The notes beneath the pieces were generated by a model that was not told the DNA's origin, did no database searches, and was given only the letters and a program-made list of their open reading frames with translations. Source: Pelomonas sp039929605 (GTDB lineage Bacteria > Pseudomonadota > Gammaproteobacteria > Burkholderiales > Burkholderiaceae_C). From it: a stretch of 64,000 bases of DNA. The stretch lies in NCBI RefSeq assembly GCF_039929605.1, contig NZ_JBDSQX010000166.1:15693-79692 (forward strand), given 5' to 3'. How positions within the stretch are numbered: the stretch's first letter is position 1; each line of letters starts with the position of its first letter. The position numbers and the translations under genes are program-made. Shown here piece after piece: positions 1 to 10,085 of this stretch.

Positions 1-1783
<1,783 letters not shown>

Positions 1784-1966
1784 CGTGGCCTCCAGAGGAG
1801 TTCGCATAAGTGAAGGGCCAGTCTAGGAGTCGGCCCGACAAGGTCCAAAGCAATCGTCCCAATGGCCGCGATAGGCAGAAATGCGGGCCGCCTCGCCCGG
1901 CAGGGCCGCCCGGCCGTGCATGCGAGAATCCGCGCCCTCGCCCGGCAGCTTGCTGCGCGAGCGCAG

Positions 1967-2041
1967 CTCTCCGTAGTTCAATGGATAGAACGGCCGCCTC
2001 CTAAGCGGCAAATGTGGGTTCGATTCCCGCCGGAGGGACCA
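1967..2041 (+). tRNA. tRNA-Arg (anticodon CCT), CCA encoded
   Basis: A full cloverleaf can be drawn. The acceptor stem is CTCTCCG/CGGAGGG, the D-arm begins TAGTTCAATGGATA, and the anticodon stem GCCGC/GCGGC encloses loop CTCCTAA with anticodon CCT. The T-arm is GTGGG-TTCGATT-CCCGC, followed by discriminator A and an encoded CCA. It reads AGG codons. The first base pair is C-G instead of the usual G-C, so the 5' end could be one base earlier. A tyrosine recombinase gene begins 173 bases downstream, which makes this tRNA the probable integration target of the element to its right. Confidence 0.93.
2019..2041 (+). other. putative attachment site (tRNA 3' end)
   Basis: P4-type integrases usually recombine at the 3' end of a tRNA gene and leave the tRNA intact. 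The T-arm/acceptor segment here is the expected core of the left attachment site. No second copy was noticed in the window, which fits the element continuing past the right edge. This is an inference from family behaviour; the exact crossover is not visible. Confidence 0.45.
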
Positions 2042-2214
2042 GGTCTTTGTTCCAAGACATCCCGCAAGCGATCAGAGAGACAATTAAATCAACGACTTAG
2101 GTTGAATTTTGTCTCAGACGCTCCCTCAAGGGGTCTTTACAGCGCCTGCTTGGTGGGGGAACATTTGGGGGAACAAAACACCGTTCCCCCACTTTCCGAG
2201 CACTCTGTTCCCCC

Positions 2215-3456
2215 ATGCTGACCGACGTCGCCTGCAAAAACGCTGTTTGCCCCATTGGCAAGAGCAGGCTTCGCCTGACCGATTCCGGCGGGCTTTACCT
2301 GGAAATTTCACCGAGCGGTTCGAAGCGCTGGTTTGCCAAGTACCGCTTCGGCGACAAGGAGAAGCGCCTGGCTCTAGGCAGCTATCCCGAGGTGGCGCTG
2401 AAGGCCGCGCGAGCTGGCCGGGACGCCGCACGCAAGGTCCACGATACAGGCGCCGACCCTGTGCAGGCGCGCAAGGCCGAAGTGCTCGCCAAGCGCGTTT
2501 CCTCGGCCTTCACTTTCAAGGCGGTGACCGAGGAGTACCACGGGAAGAAGGCGAGCGACTGGAGCAAAGTTCACGCTGCGCAGTTCTTGCGCTGCTGCGA
2601 GAAGGACCTTTTCCCCTGGATCGGTGCCCTGCCCTTGCGCGCCATCAGCGCACCCATCCTGCTCGACACGTTGCGCAGGGTAGAAGCACGCGGCGCCACG
2701 CAGTTGGTGCGGGATCTGCGCGAGTTCGCCGGGCAGGTCTTCATGTACGGCATCCATACCGGCAAATGCGAGAGCAACCCCGCCCGCGATCTGGTCGGCG
2801 CCTTCAAGAGCCATACCGTCAAGCACATGGCAGCCGTGCTGACGCCGGCCAAGGCTGGCGAACTGATGCGGGCCATCGGCTGCTACCAAGGTCAGCCCAC
2901 CACGAGGGTCGCACTGCTCCTGTCGGCCCTGTTATTTCAGCGGCCTGGCAATATCCGTTCGCTGGAGTGGACCTGGATCGACCTGGACGGGGCAATGCTG
3001 ACCATCCCCGCCGAGTCCATGAAACGGGCTAAAGCGGGCAAACTCAACGGCCGGCCGCATCTGGTACCGCTAGCCGTGCAGGCGGTGGCCGCGCTACGCG
3101 AAATTCATCCGTTGACGGGCAAAGGCCGCTACGTGTTCCAAAGCCTGCGAACGGGTGACAAGCCCATGAGCGAGAACACCGTGAATGCGGCGCTGCGAGG
3201 GATGGGCTATAGCAAGGACGAGATGACGGCCCACGGCTTCCGGGCGATGGCCCGCACCATCATGGCTGAGAACATCGACGGCATTGATCTCGACGTGATC
3301 GAGTCACAGCTAGCCCATGCGAAGTCGGGGCCGCTCGGCTCGGCCTATGACCGAACTGAACACATGAACAAGCGCAAGGCGCTGATGCAGACGTGGGCGG
3401 ACTACTTGGAACAGCTGCGCATCGGTGCCAATGCAATCCACATCAAGGCGGCGTGA
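2215..3456 (+). CDS. P4-type tyrosine recombinase (element integrase)
   Basis: Site-specific recombinase of 413 residues, the usual length for P4-like integrases. The N-terminal arm-binding domain (DUF4102 type, residues about 1-95) contains the typical GGLYLEISPSGSKRW and GSYPEVALKAAR patterns. The catalytic domain shows the first Arg in RPGNIRSLEW, the H-x-x-R box in HGFRAMART, the second His in LAHAKSGPLG and the nucleophilic Tyr in SAYDR, giving a complete R-H-R-H-Y set. It faces away from the tRNA-Arg and lies 173 bases downstream, the classical arrangement for an island that encodes its own integration and excision. It appears intact. Confidence 0.93.
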   Translation: MLTDVACKNAVCPIGKSRLRLTDSGGLYLEISPSGSKRWFAKYRFGDKEKRLALGSYPEVALKAARAGRDAARKVHDTGADPVQARKAEVLAKRVSSAFTFKAVTEEYHGKKASDWSKVHAAQFLRCCEKDLFPWIGALPLRAISAPILLDTLRRVEARGATQLVRDLREFAGQVFMYGIHTGKCESNPARDLVGAFKSHTVKHMAAVLTPAKAGELMRAIGCYQGQPTTRVALLLSALLFQRPGNIRSLEWTWIDLDGAMLTIPAESMKRAKAGKLNGRPHLVPLAVQAVAALREIHPLTGKGRYVFQSLRTGDKPMSENTVNAALRGMGYSKDEMTAHGFRAMARTIMAENIDGIDLDVIESQLAHAKSGPLGSAYDRTEHMNKRKALMQTWADYLEQLRIGANAIHIKAA

Positions 3457-3571
3457 GCTTAGGGATGTCGTCAATACCTAAGGAATAGCGCGACCTCAGC
3501 AACTGTATGAAGCCAGCTGCCATGCCCACCTAGAACGGTGGATAGTCCAGCCACCGGAGCCCGTCGCGCAC

Positions 3572-3814
3572 CTACTGCACCGCTGCAGCGTCGTTCGGAT
3601 CTTCAACGCCCACCAACAATCGGCTGATGGAACGACGCACGTGCCGAGACAGCGTTTCCCTGTCGATCTCAAGGCCGAACCTATTTTTGACCAACGCGCC
3701 GACTTGGCCGCTCATACCGGCCAGCGCCACGACATCGAAGTCATGTTTAGTGACGCCGCACAGGTCAGCTTCAAGCGGCGTGCAAATTTGGACTTCTCCG
3801 GAAATTACATGCAA
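3572..3814 (-). CDS. hypothetical protein, possibly DNA-binding
   Basis: An 80-residue frame of unknown family. The central stretch (LAGMSGQVGALVKNRFGLEIDRETLSRHV) has a protein-like residue mix and resembles a short helix-turn-helix segment, with a GMSG turn and a recognition-helix-like ETLSRHVRR. That resemblance is impressionistic. It sits alone between the integrase and the DUF305 gene, and competing frames overlap it on the other strand, so coding status is uncertain. It could be a small regulator or a relic of a larger gene. Confidence 0.35.
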   Translation of the reverse strand: MHVISGEVQICTPLEADLCGVTKHDFDVVALAGMSGQVGALVKNRFGLEIDRETLSRHVRRSISRLLVGVEDPNDAAAVQ

Positions 3815-3881
3815 CGCTTAAAATCGAGGGATTGAAACCCGTTGCGTGGTCCCAACTTCGCGCGCCTTTGGCATTGACGCG

Positions 3882-4289
3882 TCAAGGATGTTTCTTCAGC
3901 CATCCGTCAAGTTGTGCGATCTCCTTGGTCTGGTCCTTGATGATCTTTCGGGCCATTGCCTTGATCTCAGGTGACTTGCCGTGCTCGACTTCCGGCTTGG
4001 CCATGTCAATGGCCTGCTGATGGTGCATCTTCATCATCATCGCGAAGTCCTTGTCAATGTCACCGCTCATTGACATGTTCTTCATAGCATCCATGCCGCT
4101 CATCATGGAGGTATGCATCTCCTTGGAAATTCCGGCGTGCATACCGGCCATGGGCTTGCCCATGGCACCGCTGGCAGGCATCGCCGGCATGCTTTGAGCG
4201 GCCGCCGTACCAGCCGAAAGCGCGCTGAGCGCGGAAACGCTCAGACAAAGACTGAGGTGAACAAGATGTCGGAAAGGTGCGCGGTTCAT
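3882..4289 (-). CDS. DUF305 family periplasmic protein
   Basis: Small secreted protein of 135 residues with a signal peptide ending near residue 31 (SAGTAAAQ). The mature part is Met- and His-rich. The DUF305 helical signature is clear: MMMKMHHQQAIDMA, a Glu and HGKSPEIKAMARKI further on, then IAQLDGWLKKH at the C-terminus. DUF305 proteins form ferritin-like four-helix bundles and are often found with copper or silver resistance genes, where Met/His clusters probably bind metal. A GGAGATTCT ribosome site precedes the ATG. It stands apart from the main copper cluster by more than 30 kb. Function beyond metal binding is not established. Confidence 0.85.
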   Translation of the reverse strand: MNRAPFRHLVHLSLCLSVSALSALSAGTAAAQSMPAMPASGAMGKPMAGMHAGISKEMHTSMMSGMDAMKNMSMSGDIDKDFAMMMKMHHQQAIDMAKPEVEHGKSPEIKAMARKIIKDQTKEIAQLDGWLKKHP

Positions 4290-4747
4290 AGAATCTCCAG
4301 TGGATGGGAAAAGCCAGTCAGGACAGCCGTACCTCAGCCTAACTGATCGGGATCAATGACCATTTATTCAATGCTAAGTGTCGGCTGTTCATGACCAAGC
4401 GCTGTGACCACGCTGTGGTGACGTAGGAAATGTCTGATGCGCTGCACAGACCTCTGATTTGCGCCATGCCAGCTCGACTGAAGGCTGCTGCCTCTGAACA
4501 CGACAGGCTCGGCGCGGGAAGGCATCACCCGTGCAAAATCAATTCCGGCCCTCACCCATCCATCTGAGCTGAGGCGGCCGAATTACAAGCCGTCGGCTGG
4601 CATGCATCAAGGCCAGCACGCCACCGGCTGGGAGGTACCGGCACCGGCGAAGCGCCGCCGGCGAAGAAGGGCAACGGCGCGACCGCGCCGAGGGCAACCA
4701 GTAGACCGCACCGGCTTTGACGGGCCTCGGGTAGGTTCGGGAGGGGG
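4290..4747. other. gene-poor stretch, no feature supported
   Basis: This 458-base region lies between the DUF305 gene and the membrane protein gene. Only short overlapping frames of low credibility are present, and none gives a recognisable domain or good start site. The first 80 bases presumably hold the promoter of the DUF305 gene. I see no tRNA, convincing inverted repeat or insertion-sequence end. Confidence 0.4.
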
Positions 4748-5242
4748 TCAGTGCAGTCCATCGACCGATCTATGGCGCGCGGACTGCCGACGCACGAACC
4801 AAAGGGCTATCGGCGGGACGATCAACCATTGAAGAAGCGGGGAGAGGCCGATTTCGAATCCCGGAATGAGCGGCATCGCGGACGAATAGGTCCAAGTTTG
4901 GACCCATTGCCCCCGCGTGGCCAGCCATTCAACCACTGCTGTGATCGCAATCCCCGCTGCGACGAACCCGGCCGCTTCGCGCCAAGACGGCACGCACACC
5001 CAACGGCGCCGCCGCGTGACGGCCATGATGCTTGCATGGGCCAGCAGCGTGATCACGGCATCCCCCAGCGTGGCCTGCAGGCAGGCGCTTATGACGGCTG
5101 AATGGGGTGCGGCGGCCATGCCCTCGAACAGAGGCGCTTGCAGGACTTCCCAAGGGAAGTTGAGAAGCAGCGCAAACACGACGAGATTGAACTCCGGCGT
5201 GGCAGTCAACTCGCGAACGCGACGGATAGCGGTGTGGTCCAT
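4748..5242 (-). CDS. hypothetical integral membrane protein
   Basis: Predicted 164-residue inner-membrane protein of unknown function. I chose the ATG at 5242 because the protein from there starts just before the first membrane segment (FNLVVFALLLNFPWEVLQAPLF). The longer frame upstream (to 5470) is Cys/Trp-rich and atypical. Four hydrophobic segments are visible: the one above, LGDAVITLLAHASIMAV, AAGFVAAGIAITAVVEWL, and LSPLLQWLIVPPIALWFV. The LNFPWE motif and the following GM-PH pattern look conserved and suggest a family, but I cannot name it. No strong ribosome site precedes this start. It is transcribed toward the DUF305 gene. Confidence 0.6.
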   Translation of the reverse strand: MDHTAIRRVRELTATPEFNLVVFALLLNFPWEVLQAPLFEGMAAAPHSAVISACLQATLGDAVITLLAHASIMAVTRRRRWVCVPSWREAAGFVAAGIAITAVVEWLATRGQWVQTWTYSSAMPLIPGFEIGLSPLLQWLIVPPIALWFVRRQSARHRSVDGLH

Positions 5243-5628
5243 AGGAGTCAGCGCGAGCGCACGGTTCCATCGGCAAGATACCCCGTTCCCCAGTGAGTAG
5301 CGCTCGACGAGGCGCAGGTCCAGGCACCATTCAAGCAGCGGCACCCTCGGGACTTTCAAACCGCACCATGGGGTGAGGTAGTGCGTTCCTCCCCACACAC
5401 CCAGGCATTGACAGGAGTGCCCCAGGCACGCAGCTGGCGGACCTGCCTGTTCGTCGAGACCGAGTGTCATCCAACTCTACCCCTTACGCTACGCCCGTTG
5501 GTTCATGTGGGCCGCAAGCCGCGTGTGATCGTCCGGGTGTTCGAAGACACGCCCGGCGGAGCCTGTACCTGCCCATGGCTCTCCTGGTGCTGGGGAAGAC
5601 TCCTTTGGTGCAGCCAGCGTGTCGATTC
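5243..5628. other. intergenic stretch, nothing clear
   Basis: Between the membrane protein gene and the glycosidase gene there are 386 bases. A minus-strand open frame continues upstream of the membrane protein start for 76 codons but shows no recognised motif. The upper part must contain the transcription end of the glycosidase-aldolase operon. No convincing terminator hairpin was found. Confidence 0.35.
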
Positions 5629-6954
5629 TCATAGCCAGCCTTTCGTGAATCCCGCCCGCTGCAACCCCGCGACGACATAGGGGCAAGCGCGCATCAAGCG
5701 CCAGAGCAAATCAGAGCGGTGGTTCTCGCACATCAGCACCACCGGGCCTAGGTTGATGCCGAAGTGATAGGGCGACGTCCAGCCCACGTGGCCATCGATT
5801 TCGGCCTCGTCGGAAAAGCTCAGGTTGAAACTGCACCTGAAGCAGTATTCGCCCGTGATCTGGGGATACACGTCCTGAAAATGCTGCAGCGAAGGGAGCA
5901 CGATCTCGGGCGCAAACGGCAGCGATGCAGCCACGGCCCAGGGTGCGACGGTCCCGTCGTCAGGTCCGTACGGTGCGCCGCGCGCCGCATAGTCGAAGAA
6001 CGAGCGCTCGATGCCGTTGATGCGGCGAGTCGTCCAGCCCGGCCCGTCGCTCGCGGTCAGGCCCCAGAAGTTTTCACCGTAGCCTGCAAAGTTCAGCGGG
6101 TTGCGGATGGCGTACTCACGCTGCACGTAGGTCGCGCGGCGGCTGTTCTCGCAGTAGTCGATGCCCTTGTCGCGCGCGAAGGCGTCCTGGATGCCGCGCA
6201 TGTCGAGCCAGATGTGTGAATACTGGTGGATAAATAGCGGGCCGCCGTAAAGCAACTCGTGGCCGTAGATCGTTTTCCATTCGTAGGTTGAAGTCCAGGC
6301 CGTATAGCTCTCGGCCGGCAGCGGGTGCGTCGGCGAGCCCAGACCCAATACGTACAGCAAGGTGGCTTCGTCGTAGCCGCTCCAGCGGTAAGGCAGGAAG
6401 CCGCCTTCGGGCGTCCACCCATGCGTCACCGTCGCGGCACCGTTGCAAGCCCAGGCCCAATCGACGCGGCGGTACAGCGCGTCGGCCAGCGTACGCACGG
6501 CCTGCTCGTTTTCGTCTTCGTGGTCGAAGTACGCAGCGGCGGCCAGCATGCCGGCGAGGAGAAACGTGCTGTCGACGGTCGACACCTCGCACAAGCCTGC
6601 ACGCTGGCCTGTGTTCATGTCCAGGAAGTGGTAGTAGAAGCCTTTGAATCCGGTTGCGTCAGGCGCTGTACCGTGTGGGCTGGCCCAGAAGAACCGCAGC
6701 AACGTCAGCGTGCGAGACACTGCATCAGTGCGCGTCATCCAGCCACGCTCAACCCCCACGGGATAGGCCGCCAGCGCAAAGCCCACCGCCGCAATGCTTG
6801 CGGGCGAACCGGGCTGCGATTTATCGGCGACGAGACCGTTCGCGGGGTTGGTTTCGCGCACAAAGTACTCGAACGCGTGGCGCTGCAGGGCATCCAGGCG
6901 TGCGTCACTGAAGGTCGGTGTATTGGCATGTTGCTGCTCAAGCATGCGCCTCAA
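5629..6954 (-). CDS. glucoamylase-like glycoside hydrolase (PF10091/GH144 type)
   Basis: A 441-residue alpha/alpha-barrel glycosidase-like protein. Family motifs include an N-terminal RHAFEYFVRETNPANGLVADK, GFYYHFLD, STVDSTFLLAG, the GGFLPYRWSGYDEATLLYVLGLGSP region, and YGGPLFIHQYSHIWLDMRG. After these come NFWGLTASDGPGW, DDGTVAPWAVAASLPFAPE and the C-terminal WTSPYHFGINLGPVVLM. Proteins of this family are annotated as glucoamylases, but characterised members related to GH144 are endo-beta-1,2-glucanases, so a beta-1,2-glucan substrate is as likely as starch. No clear signal peptide is visible, suggesting cytoplasmic action on oligosaccharides. Its start overlaps the stop of the upstream aldolase gene by four bases (ATGA), so the two form an operon. 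Confidence 0.85.
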   Translation of the reverse strand: MRRMLEQQHANTPTFSDARLDALQRHAFEYFVRETNPANGLVADKSQPGSPASIAAVGFALAAYPVGVERGWMTRTDAVSRTLTLLRFFWASPHGTAPDATGFKGFYYHFLDMNTGQRAGLCEVSTVDSTFLLAGMLAAAAYFDHEDENEQAVRTLADALYRRVDWAWACNGAATVTHGWTPEGGFLPYRWSGYDEATLLYVLGLGSPTHPLPAESYTAWTSTYEWKTIYGHELLYGGPLFIHQYSHIWLDMRGIQDAFARDKGIDYCENSRRATYVQREYAIRNPLNFAGYGENFWGLTASDGPGWTTRRINGIERSFFDYAARGAPYGPDDGTVAPWAVAASLPFAPEIVLPSLQHFQDVYPQITGEYCFRCSFNLSFSDEAEIDGHVGWTSPYHFGINLGPVVLMCENHRSDLLWRLMRACPYVVAGLQRAGFTKGWL

Positions 6955-7907
6955 CCTGGCGGGGATCGCGTGGACGACGAGTCAGCAGAACGGGCCGCGG
7001 CTTTGGCGGCCTCGAAAACACTGACCCACAACCGGTAGCGGCGGGCGATTTCTGCCACCGCATCCTCGCGAGTGATTTTCTCGTCGCGCAAGGCGATCAA
7101 CGGCTCCCAAAAGGTCGTTCGCCCTACCGCGAAACCGATGAATCCGGGCACGCCTGCCGCCGTCGTCAACCAGGCGCGAACGTGCTGCTCGTTCTCCCCG
7201 CGCCCGAGCACGATGCAACCCACGCTCGCGCGCCCGTCGCGCCGCGCCATCGCCACGATGCGCTCGCAGTCGGCCTTGCTGTCCAGGCCCTCGACCTTCC
7301 AGACATCGGCCTCGACCCCCGCATCCTGCAAGTCGCTGATGGCGCGCAGCATCAGTGCGGGCCTGAGCTTGCGGTCGTAGGCGCGAGCCTCCCCGCTGAA
7401 GCCTTCCAGCTGCTGCGGCGTGGCCGGTACGAGCAGCTCGAACATGAATCTTGATGGCCCATCCACAAGGGCTTCAGACAATGTGCGAAGGCGCGACGCC
7501 TGACGGTGGTTCACTGCCGCATCGCCTTCGGGGTTGTAACGCACCAGCACCTTGCAAAATGCTGGCGCGAAGTCTTGGATGTGCTGCGCGAAGTCAGCGC
7601 CGAACTCGAAGTCGAACTCGTCCTGCCCGCTCTTCTCGGTGGGCGCGCAGGTGATGACGCCGCCGTTTTTTGCGTCGCGCAAGATGTCGGCACCAAAGTG
7701 CTCGTCCACCAGGACCCCGGCCTTGGATTTGTTAATGCCGTCGGCCACTGCGGCCGCAAAGCCGTCGTAGATCACGCGTTTGGCCGCGATGACTTGCGCG
7801 GTCTGTTCTGGCGCGAGTGCACCGGTCCAGCCGAACAGGCCACTCACAAACGACGCGCGGTGGTCGAAGGGCAGGATGTACAGGGGCTGGGTGTAGCCTG
7901 CGGGCAT
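6951..7907 (-). CDS. IolC C-terminal-type (DUF2090) sugar-phosphate aldolase
   Basis: 318-residue protein matching the DUF2090 domain found at the C-terminus of bifunctional IolC and as stand-alone 2-deoxy-5-keto-gluconate-6-phosphate aldolase-like enzymes. Visible landmarks are LYILPFDHRASF at the N-terminus, KSKAGVLVDEHFGADIL, KVLVRYNPEGD, RFMFELLVPATPQQL, DVWKVEGLDSKADCERIV and the phosphate-binding-like GFIGFAVGRTTFWEPL near the C-terminus. It is a class I-like TIM barrel, expected to cleave a ketose or inositol-derived phosphate to triose phosphate. AGGAGG precedes the ATG. It is the first gene of a two-gene operon with the glycosidase and is divergent from the gnd-HAD pair. The precise substrate is uncertain because the IolC kinase half is absent. 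Confidence 0.82.
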   Translation of the reverse strand: MPAGYTQPLYILPFDHRASFVSGLFGWTGALAPEQTAQVIAAKRVIYDGFAAAVADGINKSKAGVLVDEHFGADILRDAKNGGVITCAPTEKSGQDEFDFEFGADFAQHIQDFAPAFCKVLVRYNPEGDAAVNHRQASRLRTLSEALVDGPSRFMFELLVPATPQQLEGFSGEARAYDRKLRPALMLRAISDLQDAGVEADVWKVEGLDSKADCERIVAMARRDGRASVGCIVLGRGENEQHVRAWLTTAAGVPGFIGFAVGRTTFWEPLIALRDEKITREDAVAEIARRYRLWVSVFEAAKAAARSADSSSTRSPPG

Positions 7908-7941
7908 GGTCTGCGCACCTCCTGGGTAGCTGGCCGATTGG

Positions 7942-8022
7942 CTAGTTCGGTGAAATCACGAGCGGGTTGTCGGGCAGTTCGTTGGCATTGCGCGCGCCTG
8001 CGGGAAAGTGCGCCACGCGCAG
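7942..8022 (-). pseudogene. relic of a TPM-domain gene 3' end
   Basis: A 26-residue C-terminal scrap reads AHFPAGARNANELPDNPLV and then stops. It matches the C-terminus of the intact TPM-domain gene at 33810-34304 (RHFPADDRGNELPDKPVVL). An in-frame stop directly upstream and the absence of the rest show it is a leftover, now sitting just upstream of the aldolase operon. It is the only recognisable content of the 395-base gap between the divergent operons, apart from their promoters. Confidence 0.55.
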
Positions 8023-8302
8023 TCAAGCCATCTGATTTGCAGAATATGGCGCGACACGCAAAACGTCTGTGCGCTCGCGTACCTCGGGCACGACAAAGGC
8101 GGCGTCGCGTCGCAATAAGGTCATCATTACTACCGAGCGGGCCTGTGAGCTTTGGATCAGTGCAACGTGCTGCAGCGCACAGACGGGCTATGACCCCGCC
8201 CGTAGCCTTGGCCGCGAACGCCGCATAGGGATGCCGGAAGCGACATGTTTGTTGCTGGCGTTCTGCTTGCGGGACGGGATCGCGATGGCAGTGGAGATGC
8301 GA

Positions 8303-9328
8303 ATGCAGCTTGCGATGATCGGTCTGGGGCGGATGGGGGCGAGCATGGTTCGTCGCCTGATGAACAAGGGCCACAGATGTGTTGTTCACGACCGGAACCC
8401 TGCCCATGTGGCCAGCCTCCAGACCGATGGCGCCGAAGGCGCGGCGTCCGTGGCTGAGCTGGTTGCCAAGATGCCTCGGCCGCGCGCAGTCTGGCTCATG
8501 GTGCCGGCCGGTGCCGTGGATCAAGCCCTGGCGGAACTGGTGCCGCACCTGGACTCTGGCGATACGGTGATCGACGGTGGCAATTCGTACTATCGCGACG
8601 ATATTCGCCGCGCCAGGGAACTGGCCGCAGCGGGTCTTCACCACGTCGATGTGGGCACGAGTGGCGGCGTGGCCGGCAAGGAGCGCGGCTACTGTTTGAT
8701 GATCGGTGGCGATGACGATGTCGTGAAATGCCTGGAGCCGATCTTCATGGCGCTGGCGCCGGGTGCCGGCGCTGCGCAGCGAACTCCGGGGCGCAGCGGT
8801 GAACACACTGGCGCCGAGCAAGGCTTCCTGCATTGCGGCCCGCACGGCGCGGGCCACTTTGTGAAGATGGTTCACAACGGCATCGAGTACGGTGTGATGG
8901 CGGCCTATGCCGAAGGTCTGAGCATCCTGCGCAACGCCAACGTGGGCAAAGGCAGTCAGACCGCCGATGCCGAGACCACGCCGCTGCGTGAGCCCGAGTT
9001 CTACCAGTACGAGCTGAACCTGCCGGACATCACCGAGGTCTGGCGCCGGGGCAGCGTCATCGGCTCGTGGCTGCTCGACTTGACAGCCGGCGCTTTGCTG
9101 CGCGACCCGCAGCTCCAGGCCTACGGCGGCCGTGTTTCCGATTCGGGAGAGGGCCGCTGGACGCTGCAGGCGGCCATCGACGAAGCGGTGCCGGCACATG
9201 TGCTCAGCGCCGCCCTGTATCAGCGTTTCGCGTCGCGGGGTGAAGCCGGCTATGCCAATCAGGTGTTGTCGGCGATGCGACATGAATTTGGCGGTCATGC
9301 CGAGAAACCCCCAGGGGACTCCACATGA
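8303..9328 (+). CDS. gnd: 6-phosphogluconate dehydrogenase, decarboxylating (short YqeC/GndA type)
   Basis: Oxidatively decarboxylates 6-phosphogluconate to ribulose 5-phosphate with reduction of NAD(P). I chose the ATG at 8303 because the family starts directly at the dinucleotide motif MQLAMIGLGRMGASMV; the frame is open further upstream and ATGs at 8285 or 8297 are possible. From 8303 the protein has 341 residues, close to the short single-domain-tail class. Also visible are DGGNSYYRDD, HHVDVGTSGGVAGKERGYCLMIGG, the catalytic Lys/Asn region GHFVKMVHNGIEYGVM and the C-terminal FGGH. The stop overlaps the following HAD gene (ATGA). With transketolase and transaldolase-like genes nearby it supplies the oxidative entry to the pentose phosphate branch. 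Confidence 0.93.
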   Translation: MQLAMIGLGRMGASMVRRLMNKGHRCVVHDRNPAHVASLQTDGAEGAASVAELVAKMPRPRAVWLMVPAGAVDQALAELVPHLDSGDTVIDGGNSYYRDDIRRARELAAAGLHHVDVGTSGGVAGKERGYCLMIGGDDDVVKCLEPIFMALAPGAGAAQRTPGRSGEHTGAEQGFLHCGPHGAGHFVKMVHNGIEYGVMAAYAEGLSILRNANVGKGSQTADAETTPLREPEFYQYELNLPDITEVWRRGSVIGSWLLDLTAGALLRDPQLQAYGGRVSDSGEGRWTLQAAIDEAVPAHVLSAALYQRFASRGEAGYANQVLSAMRHEFGGHAEKPPGDST

Positions 9329-10053
9329 ACCGGAACGCGAGCGCCGATGTGGTGTTCTTGCTCGACGTCGACAACACGCTGCTCGACAACGACCGGATCA
9401 TCGCCGACCTTCGTGGTCACCTCCAAGCTGCATTCGGCGTTGCCAGCGCGGCCCGCTATTGGGCTGCCTTCGAAGCGCTGCGCACTGACCTCGGCTACGC
9501 CGACTATCTGGGCGCGTTGCAGCGCTACCGCGCCGACGCTGAGCGAGGCGATTCGGATGACGCCCAACTGTTGCTGATGTCGAGCTTTCTGATCGACTAC
9601 CCCTTCGCCGATCGGTTGTATCCGGGCGCGCTCGATGTTATTGCGCACCTCGGCCGATCTGGCCCAACGGTGATCTTGTCCGATGGTGACGTGGTGTTCC
9701 AGCCGCGCAAGGTGCAGCGTTCGGGCCTGTGGGACGCGGTGGGTGGCCGTGTACTGATCTACGTGCACAAGGAGCAGATGCTCGACGAGGTTCAACGCAT
9801 ACACCCCGCGCGCCACTACGTAATGGTGGATGACAAGCAGCGGCTGCTGACAGCGATGAAATCCGTTCTCGGCGACCGCCTGACGACGGTGTTTCCACGC
9901 CAGGGCCACTACGCTCTTGACCCGGCGAATGCCAAGCTCTACCCGGTGCCGGACGTCACTGTCGAGCAGGTTGGCAACCTGCTCGACAGTGACGCGGCCA
10001 CGCTGTTTGCACTGCCTCGCGATGCGTCGCGAGGAGGTCCGCCGCCGAAGTAG
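9325..10053 (+). CDS. HAD-superfamily hydrolase
   Basis: A 242-residue haloacid-dehalogenase-fold phosphatase-like protein. Motif I is DVDNTLLDND with the nucleophile and acid/base aspartates. Motif II is the Ser of VILSDGD, the Lys is in HKEQML and motif III is MVDDK, so all catalytic residues appear present. A helical cap lies between motifs I and II (residues about 30-95). The start overlaps the gnd stop by four bases, implying translational coupling and a role on a sugar phosphate of the same pathway. The substrate cannot be read from the sequence. HAD proteins of this type often travel with phosphoketolase-pathway genes, but that is only context. Confidence 0.83.
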   Translation: MNRNASADVVFLLDVDNTLLDNDRIIADLRGHLQAAFGVASAARYWAAFEALRTDLGYADYLGALQRYRADAERGDSDDAQLLLMSSFLIDYPFADRLYPGALDVIAHLGRSGPTVILSDGDVVFQPRKVQRSGLWDAVGGRVLIYVHKEQMLDEVQRIHPARHYVMVDDKQRLLTAMKSVLGDRLTTVFPRQGHYALDPANAKLYPVPDVTVEQVGNLLDSDAATLFALPRDASRGGPPPK

Positions 10054-10085
10054 GCGGCTGTGTGGCATTTCGATGAAGGCGCCCA

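Noticed and set aside
2109..3032. 307-codon frame overlapping the integrase
   Set aside because: Arg/Pro-rich shadow in another frame; the integrase frame carries all five catalytic residues.
5243..5470. N-terminal extension of the membrane protein at 4748
   Set aside because: The upstream frame is open but Cys/Trp-rich and unlike the conserved membrane part; ATG at 5242 gives a sensible N-terminus.
8040..8110. Short plus-strand peptide-like stretch (ALAYLGHDKGG) before gnd
   Set aside because: It looks faintly like a recombinase C-terminus, but only about 20 residues are readable and there is no supporting context.
7844..9298. 484-codon minus-strand frame opposite gnd
   Set aside because: Shadow of gnd with His/Arg-rich low-information sequence and no start context.
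10054..10085. Bidirectional terminator between the HAD and transketolase genes
   Set aside because: Only 32 bases separate the converging genes and no hairpin with a T-run can be drawn.
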